From: Erinaceus europaeus
Taxonomy: Eukaryota > Chordata > Mammalia > Eulipotyphla > Erinaceidae
Direction of reading: 5' to 3'
Assembly (NCBI RefSeq): GCF_950295315.1
Contig: NC_080176.1
Coordinates: forward strand, 38,088,189 to 38,152,188
Length of the DNA: 64,000 nucleotides
Position 1 is the stretch's first letter. Each line of letters opens with the position of its first letter. Under the pieces are notes generated by a model. That model saw nothing but the letters and a program-made list of their open reading frames with translations. It did no database searches and had not been told where the DNA came from. Position numbers and translations under genes: made by a program. This document shows, piece by piece, positions 10,281 to 20,409 of the stretch.

Positions 10281-10455
10281 GGGCTGGGAAGATAGTATAA
10301 TAGGTATGCAAAGGGCTTTCAAGATTGAGCTCTGAGGCTCCAAGTTCAATCCCCAGCCCCTCCATATAACAGAGCTGAGCAGTGCTCTGGCCTCTCTATA
10401 TACCTTTTCTCTGTATCTTGCTCACTAAAACAAAATAATAAAAATTCAAAAAAGG
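10281..10455 (+). repeat. tRNA-derived SINE, type D
   Basis: GGGGCTGGGAAGATAGTATAA head, CAAGTTCAATCCCC B box, CAGAGCTGAGCAGTGCTCTGG module and an AAAATAATAAAAA tail. A weak TSD of about 10 bp (AGTGACAG/AGTGTCAG) flanks it. Confidence 0.85.
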
Positions 10456-10560
10456 GTGATAGTGTCAGTAATTTTCAAATCCACACTGGATTATCCTTTT
10501 CTTTCATTACTACTACTACTTCTACTACTACCAATTGTGAAAATTGTCATCCCAACTTCT

Positions 10561-11558
10561 TTTTTTTTTATTTCTTTATTGGGGGATTAATGTTTTACAT
10601 GCATAATATTTCCCAGTTTTCCATATAACAATACAACCACTACTAGGTACTCTGTCATCCTTTTTGCACCTCTATTCTCCTCCCCACCCACCACAGAGTC
10701 TTTTACTTTGGTGCAATATGCCAATACCAGTTTAAGTTCTACTTGTATTTTCTCTTCTGATCATGTTTTTCAACTTCTGCCTGAGAGGGAGATCATCCCA
10801 TATTCATCCTTCTGTTTTTGACTTATTTCACTTAACATGAATTTTTCAAGGTCCATCCAAGATCGGCCAAAAACAGTGAAGTCACCATTTTTTATAGCTG
10901 AGTAGTATTCCGTTGTGTATATATACCACAACTTGCTCAGCCACTCATCTGTTGTTGGACACCTGGGTTGCTTCCAGGTTTTGGCTATTACAAATTGTGC
11001 TGGCAAGAACATATGTGTACACAGATCTTTTTGGATGGGTGTGTCAGAGTTCTTAGAATATATCCTCAGGAGAGGAATTGCAGGATCATAAGGTAGGTCC
11101 ATTTCTAGCCTTCTGAGAGTTCTCCAGACTGTTCTCCACAGATGTTGGGCCAATTTATATTCCCACCAACAGTGTAGGAGAGTTCCTTTGACCCCAAACC
11201 CTCTCCGGCATTTGTTGCTGTTACCTTCTCTGATGTATGATGTTCTCACAGGAGTGAAGTGGTATCTCATTGTTGTCTTTATTTGCACTTCTCTGACAGT
11301 CAAAGACTTGGAGAATTTTTTCATGTGTTACTCTGCCTTTTGGATGTCTTCTGTGACTAATATTCTGTTCATGTCCTCTCCCCATTTTTGGATGGGGTTA
11401 TTTGTTGTCTTGTTGTTGAGTTTGGCAAGCTCTTTATATATATTGGTTATTAGCCTCTTGTCTGATGTATGGCATGTAAAGATTTTCTCCCATTCTGTGA
11501 GGGGTCTCTTGGTTTGGGTCATGGTTTCTTTTGCTGTGCAGAAGCTTTTTAATTTGGG
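10561..11558 (-). pseudogene. 5'-truncated L1 with the ORF2 C-terminus and 3' UTR
   Basis: Read on the minus strand, L1 ORF2 (endonuclease/reverse transcriptase protein) is present only as its last quarter, in two frames: about 77 residues at 11,561-11,328 ([20 protein letters not shown]) and 184 residues at 11,324-10,770 ending at a natural stop. The C-terminal Cys/His cluster, normally CX3CX7HX4C, reads [19 protein letters not shown]. The second and last Cys are therefore lost, so it was inactive even apart from truncation. The 3' UTR follows to an A-tail (T-run at about 10,559-10,570). A perfect 11-bp TSD CATCCCAACTT lies at 10,548-10,558 and 11,559-11,569. With only one frame break visible it is fairly young. 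Confidence 0.9.
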
Positions 11559-11849
11559 CATCCCAACTTTTAAGGATTAAAATGGTACTGACCATACTGA
11601 TCAGAATAACAAAAAAATGAGAAATAATAAGCATTAGCAAGGAACGTGTTGCTGGTAGGAATATAGAAAGGCATACACACCATGAAAGAGTTTGCTTGTT
11701 CCTCAATAGCTAAACAAAGAATTACTATATGGTATATGCTTCAATAGTTCCACAGATAAATATATACCCAAAGGAACTGAAAGCAAGAAATTGAAGATGT
11801 TTTTGTATGCCCATATTCATTTTTGTATTATTCACAATATTCAAAAAGT

Positions 11850-12242
11850 AGAGGGTGGAGGAGGTAGCATAATGGTTATCCAAAAGATTTTATTTTTTTA
11901 AAAAAATATTTATTTATTTATTCCATTTTGTTGCCCTTGTTTTATTGTTGTAGTTATTATTGATGTTGTTATTGATGTCGTTGTTGTTGGGTAGGACAGA
12001 GAGAAATGGAGAGAGGAGGGGAAGACAGAGAGGGAGAGAAAGATAGACATCTGCAGAACTGCTTCACCGCCTATGAAGTGACTCCCCTGCAGGTGGGGAG
12101 TCGGGGGCTTGAACCGGGATCCCTATGCCGTCCCTTGTGCTTTGAGCCACCTGCACTTAACCCACTGCGCTACCGCCCGACTCCCTATCTAAAAAATTTT
12201 CATGCCTGGAGCTCCAAGATCCAAAAACCTTGTACCATCATT
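11850..12242 (+). repeat. Type D SINE split by a type A SINE
   Basis: The head (GGAGGTAGCATAATGGTTATCC) is at 11,850-11,892. The continuation (TTTCATGCCTGGAGCTCCAAGATCC) resumes at 12,194 after the inserted SINE. Confidence 0.75.
11893..12193 (-). repeat. tRNA-derived SINE, type A, nested
   Basis: Well preserved minus-strand copy ending at the right in CGCTACCGCCCGACTCCC. The flanks AAAAGATTTT and AAAAAATTTT look like a short imperfect TSD. It lies inside the type D element. Confidence 0.92.
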
Positions 12243-12423
12243 ATTAAACAATCTGAATTTCTACTAAACAATGAATGGATAATGAAATTCACATACAATG
12301 GTGTATATTATTTACCCTGTGAGAGGACATTATGTAATATGTTACAACATAAATGGACCTCAACACAGTATGCTAAGTAAAACAAGGTAGTCACATAAGG
12401 ACTAATATTGTATGATTTCTTCT

Positions 12424-12618
12424 TTTTATTTATTTATTTAGTCACTAGGGCTTCACTGCTTCAGGTCAACATTTGCTCACAGATAGAAAGACAGAGACAG
12501 AAATAGAGAGAAAGTTGCCACAACACAAGCTTTCATCAGTGTGGTGGTGGCTAAACTCTACCTTGGGTCGTGCTCATGACAAACCTTTGCACTACCAAAT
12601 AATCTCTCTTGCTGACCT
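12424..12618 (-). repeat. Diverged tRNA-derived SINE (type E-like)
   Basis: CACTAGGGCTTCACTGCTTC, GAGACAGAAATAGAGAG and a CATCAGTGTGGTGGTGG segment before a reversed head (CTACCAAATAATCTCTCTTGC). Related to the elements at 33.2, 54.6 and 63.4 kb. Confidence 0.6.
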
Positions 12619-12633
12619 TGTATAATTCCACTT

Positions 12634-12730
12634 TTTTAAAAAATTTTTCTTTACTGGGGAATTAATGTTTTACATTCATCAGTAAATACAATAGTTTGTA
12701 CATGCATATGTACAATTTCCCATTTAACAA
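12634..12730 (-). repeat. 97-bp L1 3' tip
   Basis: Only the extreme 3' end of the young L1 type (reversed TTCTTTACTGGGGAATTAATG, TAGTTTGTACATGCAT). A perfect 13-bp TSD TATAATTCCACTT lies at 12,621-12,633 and 12,731-12,743. Confidence 0.92.
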
Positions 12731-13095
12731 TATAATTCCACTTATAAGAGGTACTTAGAATAGGTAAATTCATAGCGCTGAAAGTAGAATAGAGGTTGCT
12801 TGGGAAAGGGAGCTGAATTGTTATTGCTTAATGTTCATAGAGTTTCTATAGGAGTGATTAAAAAGTTTTGAAATAGTGAAGATGATTGCATCAACATTGT
12901 ATATGTAATTTTAATTTTATGTGTAATTAATGCTACTGAACTATATACTTAAAATGGTTAGAATGGCAAAATAAATATTACATATATTTTGTAACAACTT
13001 AAAATATTAATGCTGTAATATACCAAAAGCTATTGAATTGTACACTTAAAATGGTTGAATTGCATGGTATCTGAATTATATCTCAATAAAGTAGT

Positions 13096-13516
13096 TGCTT
13101 ATACCTTTGGGATACTTTTCTTTAACTTTGCATTCAGGCCACAGGGACCATGAAAAACCTAAACTGGAAAAATAATAAAGTGTGAGTCATGGGGGCGGGG
13201 GATCTCCTCACAGCTTGAAAAGGTTCAGATAATTAACTCTGAAACTTGTCATGCTTAGGGGGGTGAAGGCTGTGGAATGTGGTGGAAAGATAGTGGGTGG
13301 TTCAAGATTGTACTTGTATTGTCGTGGGCAGGAAGGCAACTTTTATCAGCCTGAGGCTCTTTAGAGAGAAAACACAATTAAATGGGTTGTAGCTTAAGGA
13401 CAACCATCTTTGGGGCATCAATCTGAACTTTTACTGGTCTGAAAAATAGCAATGTGAGTTTTAGTTGAGTCAGATGAACCATTTCATCTGGCTCTTCTGT
13501 GCTCTGTTTGGGATGG
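13096..13516. other. Repeat-poor block, left half of a candidate conserved element
   Basis: No repeat family or exon recognised. The sequence has a more balanced composition than its surroundings and continues beyond the inserted L1 at 14,545. It may be conserved noncoding DNA; this is inference only. Confidence 0.4.
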
Positions 13517-13544
13517 GAGGTCATCAATTTTTTTTTTTTTTTTT

Positions 13545-13917
13545 AGATGATAAATTTTATGATAATTTTTTTTTTAAATTTTTTATTTAAGAAAGGATTA
13601 GTGAACAAAGGCATAAGGTAGGAGGGGTACAACTCCACACAATTCCCACCACCCAATCCCCATAACCCACCCTCTCCCATGATAGCCTTCCCATTCTCTA
13701 GCCCTCTGGGAGCATGGACCCAGGGTCATTGAGGGTTGCAGAAGGTAGAGGGTCTGGCTTCTGTAATTGCTTCCCCGCTGAACATGGGCGTTGACTGGTC
13801 GGTCCATACTCCCAGTCTGCCTCTCTCTTTCCCTAGTAAGGTGTGTCTCTGGGGAATCTGAGCTCCAGGACACATTGGTGGGGTCTTCAATCCAGGGAAG
13901 CCTAGCCAGCATCCTGG
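13545..13917 (-). repeat. 3' segment of a 5'-inverted L1
   Basis: Same 3' UTR family as 1213-1938, reversed: the A-tail is the T-run at 13,566-13,575 and the body contains GTCCATGCTCCCAGAGGG. It joins the inverted ORF2 segment at 13,917/13,918. A 21-bp TSD (GAGGTCATCAA plus T10) lies at 13,517-13,537 and 14,524-14,544 and encloses both segments. A 21-nt segment at 13,545-13,565 separates two T-runs. Confidence 0.9.
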
Positions 13918-14523
13918 TTGAAAAGCTTCTGCACATCCAAAGAAACTATTAAACAAACAGAGAGACCCCTCACAGAATGGGAGAAGATCTTCACATGCCA
14001 GACATCAGACAAGAAACTAATCACCAAAATATATAAAGAGCTCAGCAAACTTAGCCGCAAAAAAGCAAATGACCCCATCCAAAAATGGGCAGAGGAAATG
14101 AACAAAACATTCACCACAGAGGAGATCCAAAAGGCTAACAAACATATGAAAAACTGCTCTAGGTCACTGATTGTCAGAGAAATGCAAATTAAGACAACAC
14201 TAAGATACCACCTCACTCCTGCAAGAATGGCATACATCAAAAAGGACAGCAGCAACAAATGCTGGAGAGGATGTGGGGACAGAGGAACCCTTTTACATTG
14301 CTGGTGGGAATGTAAATTGGTACAGCCTCTGTGGAGAGCAGTCTGGAAAACTCTCAGAAGGCTAGACATGAACCTTCCATATGACCCAATAATTCCTCTC
14401 CTGGGGTTATACCCCAAGGACTCCATAACACCCAACCAAAAAGAGGTGTGTACTCCTATGTTCATAGCAGCACAATTCATAATAGCTAAAACCTGGAAGC
14501 AACCCAGGTGCCCAACAACAGAC
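13918..14523 (+). pseudogene. Inverted L1 ORF2 C-terminal segment
   Basis: An uninterrupted frame of about 200 residues matches the C-terminal quarter of L1 ORF2p. It starts at [21 protein letters not shown] and ends at [10 protein letters not shown], where L1 sequence stops at the TSD. The Cys/His cluster is intact in the CX3CX7HX4C pattern ([18 protein letters not shown]). The endonuclease and reverse-transcriptase domains are absent. The open frame runs on past 14,527 into flanking DNA, but those last residues are not L1. Its orientation is opposite to the attached 3' UTR segment, as produced by twin priming. The intact frame indicates a young insertion. It is non-functional. Confidence 0.9.
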
Positions 14524-14544
14524 GAGGTCATCAATTTTTTTTTT

Positions 14545-15534
14545 GAAATGTGCATTTGGAGTTACAGGAGAGGCCATCCAGAGTGTCCACAATGTCACTG
14601 GAGGAGACAAAACCATCCATCCATTCAGCAGCAGCACAAAGCAGCCTACACGGAAAAAAAACACACATCCCCAAACAGATCAAGCAGCTGCTCATCAATC
14701 TGGTGCAAGCTGCAGGTTGCCCGACTAAATTACTGTCGAATCGCCAGACGAGCACAATTTGTCAGTCAGCATTGAGTTTAAGTGAGCAGAGATGCACATA
14801 AAGCCAGCAATGTAATTGTAATTAAGAATTATAGGCATCACATTTTAACTAGCACTTTCTTAAGGTAGCCATGACAGAACATTAAGAAGCATGTGAGGAA
14901 TCCAAGTCCGATCAGAGCTAATAGAGTTCTGTGTAGGTCATGGTCATATATGGAAGTTATCTGTAGATGATTGAGAATTCATAAAAGCTCAGAGTTAATA
15001 TTTCCTGTTAAAATAATCTGTACATCACACATCTTAAAGAGTGTCTAAGGATGATAGCAGTGGTAACCATAAATGTAAAACAACACCTCTATAAAAATGG
15101 TGCAGCCACCCAAATTAAGAAATAGAGCACGTCTGTTCTAATGGTAATTTTGTTAAGTGACATAACTTTGGATGCTTAGTTGATGGAATCTAGTAAAATG
15201 TGGAATGCTGGTAATGAGTTGGTGCTGGGCCATACAAAGAGGAGAAGTGTCTGGAGTCTGAAAAGGAGAGGAAGAAGATAGCACAGTTAGTTGTGTATCC
15301 TGTGAATTGTCACAGAGAGCTCTACAGTGAGCTAGAGGTTCAGAAGAGGTTGCATCAAGTTTGATGGGGAGAGTTGGGGGAGGAGCTCAGTGCAACCTTG
15401 TGATGAAAATAGCCTCTTGAGAGGTGCATCAAAGGAGCTTTACTATAAGATGAGAATGTGTGGGTAGGAGGCATTTTGGTTAGACAGACTTAACATAAGT
15501 AAAGACAAGAAAATCTGACTTGTAAAAGAAATAG
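14545..15534. promoter_or_regulatory. Candidate conserved noncoding element (right half)
   Basis: Nearly 1 kb without recognisable repeats. It contains isolated CpGs (TTGCCCGACTAAATTACTG, TCGAATCGCCAGACGAGC) and homeodomain-type cores in TGTAATTGTAATTAAG near 14,811-14,826. No exon is recognised; frames at 14,531-14,801 are short and overlap one another. A regulatory role is inference from composition alone. Confidence 0.35.
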
Positions 15535-15543
15535 TAAATTAAT

Positions 15544-15826
15544 ATTTTTAATTGACTCCAGGGTTATTGCTTGATTTTGGTGCTGGCACAACAAATCCAC
15601 TGCTCCGGGAGGACATTTTTTCCTTTTTAATTTTTTTAAATTAGATAGAACAGAAGGAAATTGAGAGAGGACAGGGAGATAGAGAAAGGGAGAGAAAGAG
15701 ATACCCGAAGACCTGCTTCAATGCTCATGAAGTGGACCCCCTGCAGATGGGGAGCAGGGTTTCAAACCCAGGTCCTTACACTTGGGAATATGTATGTTTT
15801 ACCGGGTGTACCACCACACAGCCCCC
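15544..15826 (-). repeat. tRNA-derived SINE, type B, diverged
   Basis: Reversed terminal module (GACTCCAGGGTTATTGC), CT-rich middle and reversed head ending ACCACACAGCCCCC. A 9-bp TSD TAAATTAAT lies at 15,535-15,543 and 15,827-15,835. Confidence 0.88.
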
Positions 15827-15960
15827 TAAATTAATTTGTTTAGAGTAGATAATAGTAGATTGTGAGATTTGACAACAGTCTTGAGTGGATTTCTTATATG
15901 AATAGTACTTCTAAGAAAATTGAATATTTTCTTCTTGTTGGTTATAAAGCTAAGGTGGTT

Positions 15961-16228
15961 ATAGCCAGTCCAAGTTCTGCTTAGTGTTTTCTCTTCTGAT
16001 CTTGTTTTTCAACTTCTCATAGGAGTGAGGTCATTCCATATTCATCATTTTGTTTCTGATTTATCTCACTTAACATGATATCTTTGAGCTCCATCCAAGA
16101 TGGGGTGAAGAAGTTGCATTAACCATTTTTAATAGCTGAGTAGTATTCTATTGTGAATCTAGACCACAACTTACTCAGCCACTCATCTGTTGTTGGACAC
16201 CTGGGTTTCTTCCAGGTTTTGGTAGCCT
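15961..16228 (-). repeat. L1 ORF2 end and proximal 3' UTR, antisense
   Basis: Reversed L1 sequence from CCAGGTTTTGG (right) through AGTAGTATTCTATTGTG and CTCCATCCAAGATGG to CCAGTCCAAGTTCTGC (left). It lacks the L1 3' tip on its left, where it should lie; a matching 3' tip is found on its right instead. Confidence 0.85.
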
Positions 16229-16284
16229 GTAATTTTTATTTTTTCATAGCCTTGAAATTAAACTTTAAAAATATAATATACTTT

Positions 16285-16471
16285 TAAATATCTTTATTGA
16301 GAGATTAATGGTTTACAGTTGACAGCAAAACACAATAGTTTGTACATGCATAACATTTCCTAGTTTTCCACAGAACAAGTCAAACCCCACTAGGTCCTCC
16401 GCTGCCATGATGTTCCAGGACCTGAACACTTGCCCCCACTCCAGTGTCTTTACTTTGGTGCAATACACCAG
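16285..16471 (-). repeat. L1 distal 3' UTR tip, antisense
   Basis: Reversed tip (ATCTTTATTGAGAGATTAATG; TAGTTTGTACATGCATAAC; ending TTACTTTGGTGCAATACACC). Its right end is the consensus position at which the previous fragment begins, so the two are complementary pieces in swapped order. Confidence 0.85.
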
Positions 16472-16524
16472 ATTTATAGTAATTTTTACTATTATATAAA
16501 ACCCAATTCATCTTTGTTTTTTCT

Positions 16525-16795
16525 AGTTACTTAATGTTTTTTGTAGTGCCAGGTAGTAAATTCTGGCTTTGTGCATTCACAGTATCACCACTGAGTGACC
16601 TCATCAACCCAATTATTTCTTTCTCTGAGAAGGAGAAAAGAGAGAAAAAGAGGAGATGAAGGGATGACAGAAAGGAGAAATGCTATAGCACTGCTGCCCC
16701 ATCCATAGAGCTCACCCAATTCTTTCATGTGATGATGGGTCTTACATTCAAGGCTTTCTGCATGTGTGTACTCTGCCTGATGATCTACTTTGTCT
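16525..16795 (-). repeat. Degenerate tRNA-derived SINE
   Basis: GTAGTGCCAGGTAGTAAATTC, a GAGAAGGAGAAAAGAGAG purine block, CACTGCTGCCCCATCC and a reversed head-like GTGTGTACTCTGCCTGATG. Family uncertain. Confidence 0.5.
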
Positions 16796-17440
16796 CTACA
16801 TTTTCCCCATACTATCTAGTTTGCTTGAATCAAAGTCTAAACAAACTTGTGGAATTTTGTTGTTATCAAGAATTCTTTATGGTAGAAACTTCAAAAAATT
16901 AAAAAAATAACGCACAAAGTCATGGATTCCAACCCTGGTATGTCCACTCAAATAATTATTTTTGAGATCCATTGTGCCAATAAAGTCTTCTCATCACCTT
17001 ACTTGTTGCTGGCAAAACAAGACCCTGTTGTAAGTTTGTTTGTTTTATTCTCATTACCCAGAAGGCATAAAATGTCAATGAAGGCTATGCACTTAAGCCT
17101 TGTATCTCACAAATTCCCTCAAGAAAATAGTTCCTCCAACTTCTTACTATAACTCCTTTTTTTTCTTCCTCATAGCTTCTTAGTATAGGACTCTGCTGGC
17201 CCAGTAGACTGGGCTCAGAGCTGAACCTGTATTCTGCATTTATATCAACTTTTCTCCACTTCTGTTTGGCTACAGGCTTCATTCCTCTAGACATAAAGGT
17301 TTCTTGGGGGTTACTTGGGGTCAAACCAGATTCTTAACCCCACTTCAATTCAACTGTAACCTTGGCTCGAAGTCCCTCGTAATGTTGGAGCTCCATATAT
17401 CTTTTTTTCCCCCTAGATTTGGAAGTGAGGTGATTACAAA
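16796..17440. other. Unassigned unique DNA
   Basis: No recognised gene or repeat family in about 645 bp. Confidence 0.5.
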
Positions 17441-18130
17441 CACCTGGGTTGCTTCCAGGTTTTAGCTATTATGAATTGTGCTGCTATGAACATAGGAGTG
17501 CACACCTCTTTTTGGTTGGGTGTTATGGAGTCCTTGGGGTATAACCCCAGGATCCATGTCTAGCCTTGTGAGAATTTTCCAGACTGCTCTCCACAGAGGC
17601 TGGACCAATTTGCATTCCCACCAGCAATTCAAAAGGGTTCCTCTGTCCCCACAGCCTCTCCAGCATTTGTTGCTGTTGTCCTTTTTGATGTATGCCATTC
17701 TTACAGGAGTGAGGTGGTATCTCAACGTTGTCTTAATTTGCATTTCTCTGACAATCAGTGACCTGGAGCAGCTTTTCTTATGTTTGTTAGCCTTTTGGAT
17801 CTCCTCTGAGGTGAATGTTTTGTTCATATCCTCTGCCCATTTTTGGGTGGGGTCATTTGCTTTTTTGGTGTTAAGTTTGCTGAGCTCTTTATATATTTTG
17901 GTGATTAGTTTCTTGTTTGATGTATGGCATGTGAAGATCTTCTCCCATTCTGTGAAGGGTCTCTTTGTTTGTTTAGTAGTTTCTTTGGATGTGCATAAGC
18001 TTTTCAATTTGATGTAGTCCCATTGGTTTGTTTCTGCTTTAGTCTTTCTTGCAATTGGGTTTATTTCATCAAAGATATCCTTGAGGTGTAGGTGGGAAAG
18101 TGTCTTACCAATGTTTTCCTCTAAGTATTT
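17441..18130 (-). pseudogene. L1 ORF2 C-terminal fragment, antisense, lacking its 3' end
   Basis: On the minus strand a frame of about 180 residues (18,007-17,462) matches L1 ORF2p from MKSLCTSKETTKQTKRPFTEW to [10 protein letters not shown], and further upstream L1 sequence runs to about 18,130. The Cys/His cluster reads [18 protein letters not shown], with His replaced by Asn. A small deletion near 17,553 removes part of the PYDP-type segment. The 3' UTR and A-tail are absent, so this is a fragment from an internal break rather than a simple insertion, and I found no TSD. It is very similar to the 13.9 and 60.8 kb copies. Confidence 0.88.
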
Positions 18131-18737
18131 GATTTAAGAAATGTACAGTTGCAACATAGGAGAGATTCAAAACTCAGGGGTGCCTGTGAAAGTTATGCAA
18201 AGATGGCGCCTCCGTTGACATGGACCCGAGTTGCTACCATGAGCAGAACACCATGCAAAACCATCACTCCTGTCTCAGCCAGTGAAGACAGCACAGTTGT
18301 CTAAACTAATGACTAACCCACACAGTTATTCAGGATCTCTCACTCAAAAAGTTTGCTGATTTCTGCTATGGTTCTTGGAAATTCCCCCTGTATTCTCCAA
18401 GTCTAACTGGCAGATGAATGAATGAGGAGAGAGGTCAGGTTTTGCAGCCCACTCTTGTGAAAGTAGAGTATACCACTTTGATCCACACTTTAGTGCCCAG
18501 AACTCAATTGCTTGGCCACATCTCATCACCCAGCTGCAATCTGTAGTTTATCTATAAGTATATGAAAGGAGAGCAAATGATTTTGTGAAAAATTCTGCCC
18601 CATGTCCCTACAGGTATTATAAGCTCTTTCCAGTCAGTCCCAGTTGAGTCAATGACTTGATAATTCAGAGTGATTCTTCTTTTGCACTAGAAACCTCCTT
18701 GCTCTGATGAGCTATAAGTAGTGGATACCCATTCTTT
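18131..18737. other. Unassigned unique DNA
   Basis: No recognised gene. It includes a CpG-containing stretch AAGATGGCGCCTCCG near 18,200-18,214 that has no accompanying open frame. Confidence 0.45.
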
Positions 18738-18985
18738 ATTTTACATTATTTTATTTTTATTTATTACCACCAGTGTTATAATTGGGACTTGACAAATCCA
18801 CAGCTTCTAGTGGCCATTTTTACCTTCTTTCTTTTTTTTGATAAAACAGAAATTGAAAGGGGGGAGGGATATAGTGAGGGAGGGATGGAGACAGAGAGAC
18901 ACCTTCAGTATTCTGTTTATTGCTCATGAAGCTTCCCCTGGCAGGTGAAGAAGTGGGTGTACACTCATTCATCAACTGTCTCCTC
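18738..18985 (-). repeat. tRNA-derived SINE, type B-like, diverged
   Basis: TTATTACCACCAGTGTTATAA, CCACAGCTTCTAGTGGCC, then GAGACAGAGAGACACCTTCAG and the reversed GAAGCTTCCCCTGGCAGG. The head is degraded. Confidence 0.75.
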
Positions 18986-19945
18986 ACTCAGGGATTAGCT
19001 ATACACTCCTACACATGAATAGTGTTGGGAGAGGCTTGCTGAACTTTAGACTTCACTCAGTTCCAGGAAACACTGTTCCAGTGACTTCTACATCATGGAG
19101 AAACTGTAGTCTGGATTCTGTTTTGATCTCATACTTGGAATGCAGAGCACAATGGTATCAATCTGAAAATCAAATGAAATCTTGTGGGAGTCGGTTAGGT
19201 CCAATGAATAAAATTATATAAAACAATTTCATACTTGACATTTACTGAGAGGGGCTTAACTTTTCCTACATATTTTAGTCTGCTCAGCTAGTATTATTTA
19301 TTCATGTCTCTTTCCCCATTTGGTTCACAATTTATCTTTTGGGATTCCAGAATTAAACTGTAAAAATGTATATATGCTAGACACTGTTTTATGTTTCATC
19401 AATGGAGAAGTCATCAAACTCTCTAACAGAATATGATTCAGCCTATTACAGGGATGATTTAGCTGATATAAAATGTAATCTTAACTCATAGAAGCCAGAA
19501 AAATGAGATATGGGATTGAATAATCGGTCAGTGAAATGACAGTGGTTTCTTTTGTCAATCACCCAGTTGAAAGGGTATTAGGACATCAAGATTATAAATA
19601 GCCAGAGTCAAATGAGGATTCATGACAACCCTTCAGGACAAGACTGGCTTTTGATTTCAATGATGACATACCGTACCCTAGCACTGAGAGAGTCACACAG
19701 AAGAAAGCAGTATTCTGTGTCAGACTCTTTTGTAATAGTGTCACACTTTGTGATGGAAAAGAATTAATGTGTAACACCTAAAAGCAACACAAAGGCAATT
19801 TTTGACACAGACTACTGTGACTAAACATTTTATAAAATGAGAGGATATTCATGCAAAAAGAAAGAAATAAGAGACATATTTAGGAAGAGAAGTCAGGTAA
19901 GGAAAACCCACAGAGTGATTGTGGGAAGCAAAAATTGGTCTGCCT
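18986..19945. other. Unassigned unique DNA
   Basis: No recognised gene or repeat in about 960 bp. Confidence 0.5.
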
Positions 19946-20098
19946 ACATTAAACCTAGTGGAACAGATTACCACAACTCGAATGACTTAAAACAATAGAA
20001 ATGTATTTGCTCACAGTTCTGGAATCCAGAAATCTGAAATCAAGATGTCATGCTTGTTACAAAGGTTTGAGGGGAAGATCTGTTCTTGCTTCTTTGTA
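19946..20098 (-). repeat. MLT1/MST-like MaLR LTR fragment
   Basis: ATTACCACAACTCGAATG, ACTTAAAACAATAGAAATG and CTCACAGTTCTGGAATCCAG followed by AAATCAAGATGTC match the reversed end of mammalian MaLR LTRs of the MLT1A class, recognised from memory. Confidence 0.6.
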
Positions 20099-20139
20099 GT
20101 TTTTCCTCCCCTCTTTTTTAAATAAATAGATAAAACATG

Positions 20140-20409
20140 AAGCTTTCTTTTTTCTTGCCACCAGAGTTATCAATGCCACTATCACTCTTGGTGGCCATTA
20201 AATAAATTTTTTTTCTATTTTTATTTGACAGGACAGAGAGAAATATAGAGGAGAGGGGAGATTGACAAGGGGGAGAGAAAGCCAGACACTTGCAGACCTC
20301 CTTCACAGCTCATGAAGCAGCCTCCCTGCAGGTGGGGAGCAGAGCTCAAACCCAAGTCCTTGTGCATGGTGATATATAAGCTTAGCTGGTGTGCTATCGC
20401 CCAGCTCCC
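20140..20409 (-). repeat. tRNA-derived SINE, type B, diverged
   Basis: TTGCCACCAGAGTTATCAATG at left, TTTGACAGGACAGAGAGAAA, CTCCCTGCAGGTGGGGAGC, reversed head CTATCGCCCAGCTCC at right. A perfect 11-bp TSD AGATAAAACAT lies at 20,129-20,139 and 20,410-20,420. Confidence 0.92.

Larger units (their letters stand above)
11580..13095 (+). repeat. Old L1 3' end, interrupted by four insertions
   Basis: Pieces at 11,580-11,848, 12,245-12,423 and 12,744-13,095 read in order as an old L1 ORF2 end and 3' UTR (ATATATACCCAAAGGAACTG; ACAATGAATGGATAATG; TAGAATAGAGGTTGCTTGGG; TTGAATTGTACACTTAAAATGG; ending TCTCAATAAA). Two D/A SINEs, a type E SINE and an L1 tip interrupt it. Confidence 0.8.

Noticed and set aside
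13918..14775. 285-residue open frame as a possible gene
   Set aside because: The first 200 residues are L1 ORF2p and the rest reads through the TSD into flanking DNA by chance.
18190..18290. CpG-containing AAGATGGCGCC stretch as a promoter or first exon
   Set aside because: No CpG island, no sustained open frame and no splice donor pattern; the Kozak-like ATGG is isolated.
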